Shown here piece by piece: positions 25,243 to 34,254 of a stretch of 64,000 bases of DNA. The translations under genes and the position numbers were made by a program. Position 1 is the stretch's first letter. Each line of letters opens with the position of its first letter. This stretch comes from Uliginosibacterium flavum (GTDB taxonomy: Bacteria > Pseudomonadota > Gammaproteobacteria > Burkholderiales > Rhodocyclaceae). The DNA lies in the NCBI RefSeq assembly GCF_040566545.1, contig NZ_JBEWZI010000003.1, positions 1 through 64,000 of the forward strand, written 5' to 3'. Under the pieces are notes generated by a model. It was given only the letters and a program-made list of their open reading frames with translations. It had not been told where the DNA came from and searched no databases.

Positions 25243-26591
25243 GTCGGTGTCTCCTGATGGTCTGACGTACTCGCCGCCAGCAACAGGCCCGTCACGAACA
25301 TCGCCTGCTCCAGCATGTGATCGCGCACGATGCCATCCATCGCGGCACGCAGCAGATAACTGGTCACGAACAAGGCCAGCGCCAGCCCCGCCGCGTCACG
25401 CGTCGCGCGCCAGCGCCGCCAGCCCGAGCCGATCATGACCAACATGGCCGACACCAGCAGCAGCCCGCCGGGAACCCCGGTCGCCATGGTGAAATCAAAC
25501 AGCCCGGCGTGGGCGTGCCCCGTCGCGTTATTAGGGGTGCCGTAATACTTCATTAAGGCGCGCCGGAAGGCGTTGCGGTCATAGCCTGTGCCCAGCGGAT
25601 ATTCCGCGATCATCTTGCTGACACCCTTGATCCAGGCAATCCGGTTGTAGGCAGAATGATCCACCGGCACGCCTTGGGCATTATTCGGCCGGGGATTTTC
25701 GATCTGATTGATCCACCAGGTGTTGTGCTCGATGTCCCAGGCGATCCGTGCCGAATCTGCAAAATTTTTCCAGCGCGCATCCAGCACCAGATTCGCCGCA
25801 AACGCACCGCCAACCAGCACCAGAACCGCCGCGGCAAGGCCGCTGCGCCGCCATTTTTGCTGACGCGTCAGCGACGCGCCAATCAATGCCACAACGGCCA
25901 AGCCCAGTTCGATGGCCATGATCGGCAGGGCGTTGCGCGTCAAGGTTGCCGCCGTCAGCAGCAAGGTGGCGGCGACACTCACCCACAGCCAGCGGGCAGA
26001 CATCGGCAACACCCGCACGCCACCGGCCATGTGCGCTACGGCATCCGCCAGCAGCACCGCCAGCAAGCCAGTGCCCAGATAGCTGACCATGTCGCGCGAG
26101 CCGATCCGCGTCGGCGCCTGCATCACGGTCGAGAACGACCCGGCCCAGTCCTTCAGCACAACATTCAGGATCAGATGCAACGCCCAGGCCACCGCCACCC
26201 CCAAGATCCAGAAACGCCAGCGCTGCGCCCCCAAAGCTGCGCGTGGCGCACAGGCCAGCGCCAGTCCCAGCAGCAGACAGAGCGTGGACTTGAACCATTG
26301 CATCGACTCATACCAGGCGCGCTCGGGCTCCCAGGCCAGCACGGCGTTGTGCACGAGAATCCACAGGGTCAAAGCCACCAGCAGCAACACGGCGGGATGC
26401 CGCAGGCTGCGGCGCAGAGCCTGGAAATCCACAGCGATAAAGGGCAGCGCCAGCAGCATCAAAAGCAGCAGGCCGTGACGCAAGGCGATGGTGCCGACAA
26501 TCGACCACACGAACATCAGCACGGCTTCCAGCACGGCCACGCCGATGATCATGCGCGAATCGAATCCGCGCTGCAGGGGAAGAAAAGACAT
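25239..26591 (-). CDS. O-antigen ligase/polymerase-like membrane protein (WaaL/Wzy family)
   Basis: 450 residues from ATG 26591. About ten hydrophobic helices run through the chain (MIIGVAVLEAVLMFVWSIVG, LLVALTLWILVHNAVLAW, VLLADAVAHMAGGV and others). A long soluble loop of roughly 70 residues (about 290-360) contains YNRIAWIKGVSKMIAEYPLG followed by GHAHAGLFDFTMATGVPGG; the histidine in this H-x-GxxxD pattern is the hallmark of the Wzy_C/O-antigen ligase family. It would act at the periplasmic face, joining glycan to lipid A core. Its place between a GT9 and a GT4 gene supports a lipopolysaccharide role. Whether it is a ligase or a polymerase cannot be decided. Confidence 0.8.
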   Translation of the reverse strand: MSFLPLQRGFDSRMIIGVAVLEAVLMFVWSIVGTIALRHGLLLLMLLALPFIAVDFQALRRSLRHPAVLLLVALTLWILVHNAVLAWEPERAWYESMQWFKSTLCLLLGLALACAPRAALGAQRWRFWILGVAVAWALHLILNVVLKDWAGSFSTVMQAPTRIGSRDMVSYLGTGLLAVLLADAVAHMAGGVRVLPMSARWLWVSVAATLLLTAATLTRNALPIMAIELGLAVVALIGASLTRQQKWRRSGLAAAVLVLVGGAFAANLVLDARWKNFADSARIAWDIEHNTWWINQIENPRPNNAQGVPVDHSAYNRIAWIKGVSKMIAEYPLGTGYDRNAFRRALMKYYGTPNNATGHAHAGLFDFTMATGVPGGLLLVSAMLVMIGSGWRRWRATRDAAGLALALFVTSYLLRAAMDGIVRDHMLEQAMFVTGLLLAASTSDHQETPT

Positions 26592-26779
26592 GGGGCTACT
26601 CGCTGAAAAGCTTGTCAGACAAGGCGGGCACGCCTTGCAAGCGCGCAAGTATACGCGGATTCAGCGCAAGCTCGGGCTTGCGCCGGACGCTCGCCTCACA
26701 CCCTTTGGCAGGCAAACCACAGGATTAACAGGTAGCATGCCTGCCAGGTTTTTAGCATTGAATCCCAGGTGAGACACCG

Positions 26780-27925
26780 ATGAAAGCAGTTACCTACACC
26801 CCGCACGGCGCCCTGCCCGATCTGCGCGGCTTCGCCCCGGCTGTCGTAGCCGCCGAAATTGCCCGACATCTGGGCTTCACGCGCAACATCCACGTCACTG
26901 CGCGTGAAGCTGGCCTCGCCCGTTTCGACCTTCATCCCGTGCTGGGCGAAATCCATCGCATCGCCGAAAGCCGCGCCTACGCCCGTATGCGCAAACTGAC
27001 ACGCCTCGACCCCTCGCCCCTGCATGCTCGCCTGGCCGGCCTGTGCCAGACACTGCAACCGGATCTGGTACATGCCCACCAGATCGAATTCCCGGTGGCC
27101 GATTTCCGCCGTCGCCTGGGGCGCGAACTTCCAGTCATCGTCCACGCGCATTCGGTGCGCAGCTACAGCCCGACGCTCGGCCTGGCGGATCGCTACATTG
27201 CGGTCTCGTCCTTCACCCGCGATCAGCTGATTGAACGTGGCTTCCCGGGCGAGCGCATCAAGGTCGTCCCGAATGGCGCCGATACCGATCTGTTTTCGCC
27301 TGCTGATGCCAGTACCCACGAAGGTTTGCGCACGGCGCTGGGCATTCCGCTGGACAGCTTTGTCGTCGCCTATGTCGGGCGCAAGCAGGCCTCCAAAGGC
27401 TTCGTAACCTTTCTGCAGACCCTGCAAATCCTCAGCCAGCGCGGACTCAAGGTGCATGGCGTGTGTGCCGGGCCGACACCGGCCGACACTTTGAAAGAAG
27501 ACGGTTATGCCGAGCGCGAAGTGCTGCGCCGCGACCTGATTGCCCAGGGCCTGCTGATCGATCTGCCGGCCCTGCCGCATCATCAACTCGTGAATGTGTA
27601 TCGCGTGGCCGAAGTGCTGCTGTTTGCCACGCGTTTCAAGGGTGAACAACACCCGCTGGTGCTGATCGAAGGACTGGCTACGGGCTGCGCCGTCATCACC
27701 TCGCGTCTGGCCGGCATCACGGAAAGCGTGAGCGACAAGGAACACGCGCTGCTGCTCGACGACGCCAGCGACGCGCAGGAAGCGACGGCGCTGATCCTCG
27801 ATATTGCGGCCCATCCTGAGCAATACGCGACAATGCGCGCGGCCGGACGGGAGCGGGCGCGCAGCCGTTACGACTGGCGCGCCATCGCCGGTCAGGTCGA
27901 GAAAATCTACTTCTCCGTCGCCTAA
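26780..27925 (+). CDS. Glycosyltransferase family 4
   Basis: 381 residues. A GT-B enzyme: the N-terminal Rossmann half holds PDLVHAHQIEFPVADFRR and IVHAHSVRSYSPTLGLADRYIAVS. The C-terminal half has IKVVPNGADTDLFSP, VAYVGRKQASKGFVTFLQ and the EX7E-type donor motif around EVLLFATRFKGEQHPLVLIE and GLATGCAVITSRLAGITE. It would transfer a sugar from a nucleotide donor to a lipid-linked acceptor. It is divergent from the ligase gene, with about 190 bases between the two starts, and is followed 12 bases later by dgkA. Confidence 0.88.
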   Translation: MKAVTYTPHGALPDLRGFAPAVVAAEIARHLGFTRNIHVTAREAGLARFDLHPVLGEIHRIAESRAYARMRKLTRLDPSPLHARLAGLCQTLQPDLVHAHQIEFPVADFRRRLGRELPVIVHAHSVRSYSPTLGLADRYIAVSSFTRDQLIERGFPGERIKVVPNGADTDLFSPADASTHEGLRTALGIPLDSFVVAYVGRKQASKGFVTFLQTLQILSQRGLKVHGVCAGPTPADTLKEDGYAEREVLRRDLIAQGLLIDLPALPHHQLVNVYRVAEVLLFATRFKGEQHPLVLIEGLATGCAVITSRLAGITESVSDKEHALLLDDASDAQEATALILDIAAHPEQYATMRAAGRERARSRYDWRAIAGQVEKIYFSVA

Positions 27926-27937
27926 GCGAGATCCTTC

Positions 27938-28306
27938 ATGGAAAGCCCCTTCAAAGGCCAGACCGGCCTGACCCGCATCTGGAAAGCCTTCAATTATTCG
28001 CAGGACGGCCTGCGCGCGGCGATCCGGCATGAAGACGCCTTCCGCCAGGAAGTGCTGCTGGCCCTCGTGCTGATTCCGCTGGCCCTGCTGTATCCGCACA
28101 CCGCGCTGGAAAAGGCCGTCCTCATCGCCTGCGTGCTGCTGGTACTGATCGTCGAGCTGATCAATTCGGCCATTGAGGCCGTGGTCGACCGCGTTTCGCT
28201 GGAACGCCACGAGCTGGCCAAACGCGCCAAGGACATCGGCAGCGCCGCCGTGCTGATCACCCTGATCAATCTGGCTGCGGTGTGGGGGCTGATATTCTTC
28301 GCGTAG
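27938..28306 (+). CDS. dgkA: Diacylglycerol kinase
   Basis: 122 residues, the usual size. Three membrane helices and the family signature are present: ELINSAIEAVVDRVSLERHE (active-site ExxNxAIExxVD) and AKDIGSAAV. An N-terminal amphipathic helix with GLTRIWKAFNYSQDGLRAA leads into the membrane part. The enzyme phosphorylates diacylglycerol at the inner membrane, recycling lipid left after envelope-sugar decoration. It starts 12 bases after the GT4 gene, so the two form an operon. Confidence 0.94.
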   Translation: MESPFKGQTGLTRIWKAFNYSQDGLRAAIRHEDAFRQEVLLALVLIPLALLYPHTALEKAVLIACVLLVLIVELINSAIEAVVDRVSLERHELAKRAKDIGSAAVLITLINLAAVWGLIFFA

Positions 28307-28319
28307 AGCAGACGTAACA

Positions 28320-28575
28320 AATTTCATCGAATGACCTGGAGAGGCCCGTCCAGCCTGACTCTACAGACAGGCCTGCCGCACAGGCAAGCTGGGCGCGGCT
28401 CTGCAGCACCCCTGGAGGAGCGACTTCAGCCGCGAATCACGCGCAGCATTCGCTGCTAAAAGCCGCTGCTTGTTTTCGTAGGGCCGACTTCAGTCGGCCA
28501 GCCACCCATGGCGTGCGACTGAAGTCGCACCTACAAGACCCGCTCACTCACGCCTCACGCTCCACGCCTCGGCTA
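28320..28575. repeat. Intergenic palindromic repeats (REP-like pair)
   Basis: 28482-28499 is GGCCGACT-TC-AGTCGGCC and 28514-28529 is TGCGACT-GA-AGTCGCA, two perfect palindromes in opposite arrangement. A third partial copy lies near 28414-28440 (GGAGCGACTTCAGCCGCGAA). Such paired ACTTCAGT palindromes are REP elements known from other proteobacteria. The part before them (28340-28410) is a copy of the GCCTG-rich family. No gene is seen. Confidence 0.75.
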
Positions 28576-28611
28576 CAATCGCGGCTTCCCTAATTCATAC
28601 GGTTCCTTCCC

Positions 28612-29547
28612 ATGTCAGTCCTGATTTGCGGCTCGATGGCCTACGACACCATCATGGTGTTCCATTCCCAGTTCAAACGTCACATCCTGCCCGAGCAGAT
28701 TCACATCCTGAATGTGTCCTTTCTGGTGCCGGAGATGCGTCGCGATTTCGGGGGCTGCGCCGGCAATATCGCCTACTCGCTCAAGCTGCTCGGCGGCGAG
28801 CCGGAAATCATGGCGACCATCGGCGATGACGCCGGCCCCTATCTGGCCCGCCTGGAAAAGCTCGGCATCAGCACGCGTTACATCCGCGAAGTGGCCGACA
28901 CCTTCACCGCCCAGGCCTTCATCACCACCGATCTGGACGACAACCAGATCACCGCCTTCCACCCCGGCGCGATGAGCTATTCGCACCGCAACCATGTACG
29001 CGACGCTTCCGGAATTACGCACGGCATCGTTTCACCAGACGGTCGCGATGGCATGTTCCAGCACGCGCGTGGTTTTGCGGCGGCCGGCCTGCCTTTCATC
29101 TTCGATCCGGGTCAGGGCCTGCCGATGTTCTCCGGCCCCGAGCTGCTTGAATGTCTGGATCTGGCGACCTACTGCACCGTAAACGACTACGAAGCCAAGC
29201 TCATCACCGATAAGACCGGCCTGAGTATAGAAGCGCTGGCGGAACGTCTGGATGGCCTGATTGTCACATTGGGCGCACAAGGCTCGCGCATCTACACTCA
29301 AGGCAAGGTCATTGAAGTCTCCAGCGTTGCGATCACGGAGATTGTGGATCCGACCGGCTGCGGCGATGCCTACCGCGGCGGCTTGCTGTATGGTCTGAGC
29401 AATGGCTGGAGTCTGGAAAAATCGGCACAACTCGCCTCGGTCATGGGCTCACTCAAGATCGGGCATCGTGGCGGACAGAACTACACACCTTCGCGCGACG
29501 AGATCGCTGCACGCTTTGCGGCGACCTTCGGCGCCCAACCCTGGTAA
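28612..29547 (+). CDS. PfkB-family carbohydrate/adenosine kinase
   Basis: 311 residues. The N-terminal substrate motif FGGCAGNIAYSLKLLGGEP and the C-terminal PfkB signature with catalytic aspartate (DPTGCGDAYRGGLLYGL) are both complete. VTLGAQGSRIYTQGK forms the ATP-side strand. The family phosphorylates ribose, adenosine or related sugars; the substrate cannot be read from the sequence. It stands alone on the plus strand. Confidence 0.88.
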   Translation: MSVLICGSMAYDTIMVFHSQFKRHILPEQIHILNVSFLVPEMRRDFGGCAGNIAYSLKLLGGEPEIMATIGDDAGPYLARLEKLGISTRYIREVADTFTAQAFITTDLDDNQITAFHPGAMSYSHRNHVRDASGITHGIVSPDGRDGMFQHARGFAAAGLPFIFDPGQGLPMFSGPELLECLDLATYCTVNDYEAKLITDKTGLSIEALAERLDGLIVTLGAQGSRIYTQGKVIEVSSVAITEIVDPTGCGDAYRGGLLYGLSNGWSLEKSAQLASVMGSLKIGHRGGQNYTPSRDEIAARFAATFGAQPW

Positions 29548-29662
29548 CTCCGATTTCAGATAGAGACGAGACGCGAAGACTAGCCGCCGACAGTGCTGTA
29601 GCACGACAAGGCGAAGTCAACAAAGTATCGTTTCTATCTGGATTTGGAATAAGGAGAGCATC

Positions 29663-30217
29663 ATGAAACACAGCTTGCTTATCGCCTGCCTGCTCGGCAG
29701 CACATTGGTCAACACCGGCTGCACACGCAGCCTGGCCGGCGACTCGTATTCGCGCGAAGAAGCTCAGCGCCCGATCAGCTTCCGTGAAGGTACGATTCTG
29801 GAGGTGCGCAAAGTGCGCCTGCAGGGCACCGACTCGAAGATTGGCATGGGCTCCGGCGCTCTCGTCGGCGGCGTCGCCGGCAGCGGCGTAGGCTCTGGGC
29901 GCGGTGCGATCGTGGGCGCGGTCGTCGGCGCCGTTGTCGGTGGCATCGCTGGTGCAGCGGCCGAAGAAGGCTTCACCCGCGAAGATGCCTGGGAACTGAC
30001 CTTGCGCATGAGCGGCGGCGAAACCATGATCGTGGTGCAGGAGATCGGCAAGACCGACAAGTTCGCCATCGGTGACCGCGTGCGCGTACTGCAAAGCAGT
30101 GGCAAGACGCGCGTCTCGCCGGCCACTCCCGCACCAGCGCCAGCGGTCTCTGCACCCGCAGCCGCCCCGGCAGGCCTGACCTCGGCTCCCGCAAATAATG
30201 GAGAAGTCCGACTCTAA
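29663..30217 (+). CDS. Glycine-zipper outer membrane lipoprotein (SlyB-like)
   Basis: 184 residues. Lipoprotein signal with lipobox LVNTGC (cysteine about residue 20). Residues about 70-105 are a glycine-zipper double helix (GSGALVGGVAGSGVGSGRGA, then GAVVGAVVGGIAGAA), as in SlyB/Pcp. A beta-rich domain follows (MIVVQEIGKTDKFAIGDRVR) and the C-terminus is a proline/alanine tail. It would sit in the outer membrane. Compared with SlyB, only the long tail is unusual. A ribosome site AAGGAGAGC precedes the ATG. Confidence 0.82.
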   Translation: MKHSLLIACLLGSTLVNTGCTRSLAGDSYSREEAQRPISFREGTILEVRKVRLQGTDSKIGMGSGALVGGVAGSGVGSGRGAIVGAVVGAVVGGIAGAAAEEGFTREDAWELTLRMSGGETMIVVQEIGKTDKFAIGDRVRVLQSSGKTRVSPATPAPAPAVSAPAAAPAGLTSAPANNGEVRL

Positions 30218-30224
30218 ACAAAAA

Positions 30225-30254
30225 ACACCGGCTGGCCACCTTGTCAGCCGGTGT
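30225..30254. terminator. 10-bp perfect hairpin after the lipoprotein gene
   Basis: ACACCGGCTG (30225-30234), loop of 10, CAGCCGGTGT (30245-30254). The run of A before it would be a T-run for transcripts coming from the right. For the plus-strand lipoprotein gene it has no T-run, so termination there is less sure. It argues against the long olsB start at 30251. Confidence 0.65.
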
Positions 30255-30352
30255 CACATTCATGCAATACCGGTGTAACAGGCGCGCAACACGCAGATCC
30301 TAAAGTGGCTCAAACGAGGTTTTCAGACCTCGCCACACAAGGACAAACAGAC

Positions 30353-31111
30353 ATGTTGCGCGTTGCCCCGCAAGTCATCGAACAGAAATCCCGCAATCTG
30401 TGGGTCGGGCTGGCCAGCTCGGAATCCGAAATCCTCGAAGCCCAGAAGCTGCGCTACCGCGTCTTTGCCGACGAAATGGGCGCGCGCCTGAACCCGCGCA
30501 CACCGGGCGTGGATCGCGATCATTTCGACGCCCATTGTCAGCACCTGATCGTGCGCGATGAAGCCCAGGGGCGCATCGTCGGCACCTACCGCATCCTCAC
30601 GCCGGAAGCGGCACGCAAGATCGGCAGCTATTACTCCGAAACCGAATTCGACCTGACCCGCCTGCAGCATCTGCGCGAACGTCTGGTGGAAGTCGGCCGC
30701 TCGTGCATCGATGCCGACTACCGCACCGGCGCCGTAATCACCCTGCTGTGGAGCGGCCTGTCGCGCTTCATGCAGGCCAACGGCTACGAATACATGATGG
30801 GCTGCGCCAGCATCGGCATGGCCGACGGCGGGCACAACGCGGCCAACATCTATGAATCGCTGCGTGAGCGTCTGGCCCCCGTCGAATATCACGTCTTCCC
30901 GCGCACGCCGCTGCCGGTCGAAGCGTTGGTCACCGAGGTAAAGGCCGAGATTCCGCCGCTGCTCAAAGGCTATCTGCGTGCCGGCGCCCAGGTCTGTGGC
31001 GCTCCGGCCTGGGATCCAGACTTCAACACCGCGGATCTGCTGATCCTGCTGAACATGGCCCGCGTCGATTCGCGCTACGCCAAGCACTTTGTCGAACGTC
31101 AGGGCGCCTGA
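30353..31111 (+). CDS. olsB: Ornithine-acyl-ACP N-acyltransferase (OlsB-like, GNAT fold)
   Basis: 252 residues from ATG 30353, which has AAGGAC upstream; the in-frame ATG at 30251 overlaps a hairpin and is rejected. Family features: AQKLRYRVFADEMGARL, DRDHFDAHCQHLIVRDE, IVGTYRIL, VEVGRSCIDADYRTGAVI and MGCASIGM. OlsB moves a 3-hydroxyacyl chain from acyl carrier protein to the amino group of ornithine, the first step of ornithine lipid synthesis. An olsA-like acyltransferase for the second step lies 177 bases downstream on the same strand. Confidence 0.85.
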   Translation: MLRVAPQVIEQKSRNLWVGLASSESEILEAQKLRYRVFADEMGARLNPRTPGVDRDHFDAHCQHLIVRDEAQGRIVGTYRILTPEAARKIGSYYSETEFDLTRLQHLRERLVEVGRSCIDADYRTGAVITLLWSGLSRFMQANGYEYMMGCASIGMADGGHNAANIYESLRERLAPVEYHVFPRTPLPVEALVTEVKAEIPPLLKGYLRAGAQVCGAPAWDPDFNTADLLILLNMARVDSRYAKHFVERQGA

Positions 31112-31288
31112 GTCAAGGGAGCCGAATCATGCGGTGGCCCGCCCCCGATCAAATCGGGGACTGGCCACCACAGAGGACGCAAAGCCAGAATCTCAGGCAC
31201 TCCTCTACGAACCTCTGTGAACCTTCGTGTCCACCGCGGTAAATATCGGCTTTTGCCATGAGCGGACGGCCTTTCCCCTGTTCATGCT

Positions 31289-32191
31289 ATGTCCCTGCGA
31301 TTGACCCGACTCTGCGGGAGCGGGTGTAAACTCGCCTCCACATTCCGTTATTTGTCTCTCTCCGTGCTCGCTTCCCTATTCCGTGAAATCCGCGCCGTCT
31401 GGCGCCTGAGCTGCGTTGCCTGGTTGATCCTGCGCGGCACGATCATGGTCCGCTTCTTCTTTCCCTACTGGAGTGAAGCACTGCGGCGCAGCCTCAAGCA
31501 GTCCTGGTCGCGCCGTCTGGTCTCTGTGCTGGGTGTGAAGATTGACGCCTGCGAGGCCACACTACCCGCCAGCACACTGATCGTGAGCAATCACATCTCC
31601 TGGCTGGACGTGTTCATCATCAACGCGATCTCCCCAACCACCTTCGTCTGCAAGGATGAAGTGAAGGAATGGCCGGGTATCGGCGGTCTGGTCGAATACA
31701 GCGGCACTCTGTTCATCGCGCGCGGCAGTCGAACCGCCGCCGCCCGCTCGGCGCAAGCCATGGCGGCACGTCTCTCTGGCGAAGAGCGCGTGGTGGTCTT
31801 CCCCGAGGGCACGACCACGCAAGGCACGACCATGCTGCCTTTCCGGGCCGCGCTGTTTCAAGCCGCGATTGACGCGCAGGTGCCGGTACAGCCGGCCTGC
31901 CTGCGCTACCGCGATGCGCAAGGCAACATCAGCCTCGCGCCGGCCTACGACGGCGACATCACGTTCGGCCAATGCATCCTCGCCATCGTGCGGACCTCGG
32001 GTATTCGTGCCGATCTCAAGTTCCTCGCGCCCCTGCCAGCCTCGCACAGCCGGCGTGATCTGGCCCGTCTGAGCGAAACGGCGATTGCCAGTGAACTGGG
32101 CCTGAACCTCGATCCGGGCGCGCTGGTTGTCGACGCGGAAGATCGCCCGGAAGACGCTGCTCTACCCGTGGAAGAGCCGCGCGCAGCCTGA
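31289..32191 (+). CDS. olsA: Lyso-ornithine lipid/1-acylglycerol-3-phosphate acyltransferase (OlsA/PlsC-like)
   Basis: 300 residues. The PlsC domain has the catalytic NHISWLD (HX4D-like) motif, FIARGSRTAAA, the FPEGTTTQG acceptor motif and VPVQPACLRYRD. A hydrophobic N-terminal segment (LSCVAWLILRGTIMVRFFF) anchors it to the inner membrane. The start is uncertain: ATG 31289 is used, but a later start just before the membrane helix is possible. Because olsB precedes it, acylation of lyso-ornithine lipid is the likely main job; phosphatidic acid synthesis is the alternative. A hairpin terminator follows at 32305-32359. Confidence 0.8.
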   Translation: MSLRLTRLCGSGCKLASTFRYLSLSVLASLFREIRAVWRLSCVAWLILRGTIMVRFFFPYWSEALRRSLKQSWSRRLVSVLGVKIDACEATLPASTLIVSNHISWLDVFIINAISPTTFVCKDEVKEWPGIGGLVEYSGTLFIARGSRTAAARSAQAMAARLSGEERVVVFPEGTTTQGTTMLPFRAALFQAAIDAQVPVQPACLRYRDAQGNISLAPAYDGDITFGQCILAIVRTSGIRADLKFLAPLPASHSRRDLARLSETAIASELGLNLDPGALVVDAEDRPEDAALPVEEPRAA

Positions 32192-32199
32192 AACTCGGG

Positions 32200-32290
32200 A
32201 CAGGCATGCCGGACAGGCGCATGCACAAAGGCTCTTCGGCACGCATGCCTGAAGAGCCTTTGTAGACCTGCCTGTACAAGCCGCCAGTAG
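32200..32290. repeat. Dispersed CTGAAGAGCC repeat copy
   Basis: Contains GGCTCTTCGGCACGCATGCC followed by its inverse TGAAGAGCCTTTG (about 32230-32262), with GCATGCC and GCCTG words at the edges. Related copies lie near 20370, 24075, 35850, 40845, 43875, 48230, 52860, 56215, 58130 and 62120. Confidence 0.7.
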
Positions 32291-32304
32291 TCGCGGTCGT
32301 TCCC

Positions 32305-32359
32305 GAGCGAGGGAACAATCAATCCAACAGCAGCCCGAATCCTCCCTCGCTCCCCTTTT
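32305..32359 (+). terminator. Terminator after olsA
   Basis: GAGCGAGGGA (32305-32314) pairs with TCCCTCGCTC (32343-32352), followed by CCCTTTTTTT. The loop of 28 bases is long, so strength is uncertain. Confidence 0.6.
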
Positions 32360-32430
32360 TTTGCAAAGGAGGGAATATTCCGGGCCGGAGTCAGAGTCCG
32401 CGCACGACTTGCGACTTGCGAAGCTGCAAA

Positions 32431-34074
32431 CTAAATCCTGAACCGCTTCACCGTCTGCTCCAGTCCGTCAGCCAAGCCATTCAGCACCTGCGTGCTGCGA
32501 TCCACGTCAACCACGGCACGGTTGTTCTGCTCGCACATATGCGCAATCTGTTCCACTTGCTGAGCGATCAGCTGACTCGCCGCCGACTGCTCACGCAAGG
32601 CCTCGTTGATCCGCGCGCTCACTTCCGAGGTCTGATCCGCCGCAGTGCGAATCTCACTAATCGCCGTATCCGCCTGCTGCGCCAACGCCAACTGACCACC
32701 GAACTCCTCGACGACACCGCGCACATCGCTGATCGCCTTGGCCGAGCTGGCCTGGATCAACTTGACCAGATCGTTGATCTGCTCGGTCGAGCGCGTGGTG
32801 TTCTCGGCCAGCTTGCGCACCTCGTCAGCCACCACCGCAAACCCACGCCCTTGCTCGCCGGCACGCGCCGCTTCGATTGCCGCATTGAGGGCCAACAAAT
32901 TGGTCTGGTCGGCAATCTCTTTCACTGTCTGCACGATGCCGGAAATCGCCGTCGAGCGTGCGCCCAACTCTTCCAGCGCCTGCGCGGTCTCATTCACGCG
33001 CACGGAAGTCCGCTGTAATTGTTCATTGCCCTGCTGCACCGCCCGCCGCCCGGTCTCGGCGCTGCTCAAGGAGCTGCCGGCCAGGTGCTGCGCTTCCTGC
33101 GCCGCGTCGCCGACCTGCGTCACGCTCACCGTCAGCTCTTCAACCGCCGCGGCCACCGAGGATGCCGAAGAACTCTGTACCTCGGCCGAGCGCCCAACCT
33201 GACTCAGCGCACTGGCGATCGAGCCGCTCTGCATCGCCAGCGATTCCGACTGCGTATAAATATCTTTCACAATGCTCTGAAAGCGCTCAAGCATCTTGTT
33301 CAAGGCCAACCCACACTGCGCCAGTTCGTCCTGCCCGCGCTGTGGCACACGCAGGGTCAAATCCCAGTCCTGCTCGATCCGCAGCACGGTCTGACGCAAG
33401 GCAGCAACCGGTGTCATGATCGAATTCATCAGCATCCAGCCACCCAGGCTCACCGCCAGCAGCACCAGCACCGCACCTGAGACCATCCACACCGTCGCAC
33501 TCCGAGCCATCGCGGCGCCTTCAGCCACATGCTCGGCGGCTTCTTCGCGGGCAAATTTGCCGATGCTCTCTTCGAGTTCACCCAGTGCCGTCGCCATCGG
33601 CTTGTCCATGCCACGCACAGCGATATCAACTTTTTTGCCGCTCTCCGGATCAGCCGCATCAAACATCTGCAAGGCTGCACGGTATTTCTCACCCAGAGTT
33701 TTCAGCTCGCCCAAGGTTTTTTGGGCTGGCGTAGCATCCATCTGCATGGCCGGCATGCCTCGCACCACTCCTTCCAGCGCCTTGACAACCTTAGCCTCCT
33801 CGTCACTAAAGCCCTTCAGATGCTTGTCGAAAAGCGCCTTGTCGTTGCCGCGAATCAGAATATTTTTCCACTCCTGCACCTGAGTCTTGAAGTTGATCTG
33901 TGCCTGCGCCACACCTGACACAAGCGCCCCTGTGGCGAGCGATGCGTTCAAATCATGACTCAACTGTGCCGACATCTGGTGCAGACGTTGCAAGCCATAA
34001 GCACCTTGCAGCAGGATAGCGAGGCCCGCCACCAGCAAGAGCATCAGTAATTTTTTGCGGATGGTCATGTTCAC
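32431..34074 (-). CDS. Methyl-accepting chemotaxis protein
   Basis: 547 residues. Membrane helix near residues 8-28 (LLMLLLVAGLAILLQGAYGL), a periplasmic four-helix-bundle domain to about residue 190, a second helix (VWMVSGAVLVLLAVSLGGWM), a HAMP domain (MTPVAALRQTVLRIEQDWD) and a long cytoplasmic coiled coil. The highly conserved hairpin is read as EIADQTNLLALNAAIEAARA, then GEQGRGFAVVADEVRKLAE. Such receptors relay ligand signals to CheA/CheW. The periplasmic domain resembles small 4HB sensors; the ligand is unknown. It stands alone, with heptad repeat GACTTGCGACTTGCGA just beyond its stop (about 32404-32420). Confidence 0.94.
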   Translation of the reverse strand: MNMTIRKKLLMLLLVAGLAILLQGAYGLQRLHQMSAQLSHDLNASLATGALVSGVAQAQINFKTQVQEWKNILIRGNDKALFDKHLKGFSDEEAKVVKALEGVVRGMPAMQMDATPAQKTLGELKTLGEKYRAALQMFDAADPESGKKVDIAVRGMDKPMATALGELEESIGKFAREEAAEHVAEGAAMARSATVWMVSGAVLVLLAVSLGGWMLMNSIMTPVAALRQTVLRIEQDWDLTLRVPQRGQDELAQCGLALNKMLERFQSIVKDIYTQSESLAMQSGSIASALSQVGRSAEVQSSSASSVAAAVEELTVSVTQVGDAAQEAQHLAGSSLSSAETGRRAVQQGNEQLQRTSVRVNETAQALEELGARSTAISGIVQTVKEIADQTNLLALNAAIEAARAGEQGRGFAVVADEVRKLAENTTRSTEQINDLVKLIQASSAKAISDVRGVVEEFGGQLALAQQADTAISEIRTAADQTSEVSARINEALREQSAASQLIAQQVEQIAHMCEQNNRAVVDVDRSTQVLNGLADGLEQTVKRFRI

Positions 34075-34254
34075 TCCTCAGGCGCCACACTGGCCCCAAC
34101 CCAAGGACTAACGGCCTGGCCCTGCCGGACTTGATCCAGCCAAGCGCGCCCCGCTCCAAAGGGTGCATGCCCATACTTGATGCAGGCCATCCCCTTGCGC
34201 CGTGAATCGGCAATAATCACGACCTGCTGCCTCATCCATGAAATCCGCCTCTCC

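Noticed and set aside
26696..28327. 543-residue minus-strand frame opposite the GT4 and dgkA genes
   Set aside because: GC-rich antisense shadow; the plus-strand proteins have clear family motifs.
30251..30352. Upstream ATG of olsB at 30251
   Set aside because: It overlaps the right arm of a perfect hairpin and has no ribosome site, unlike ATG 30353.
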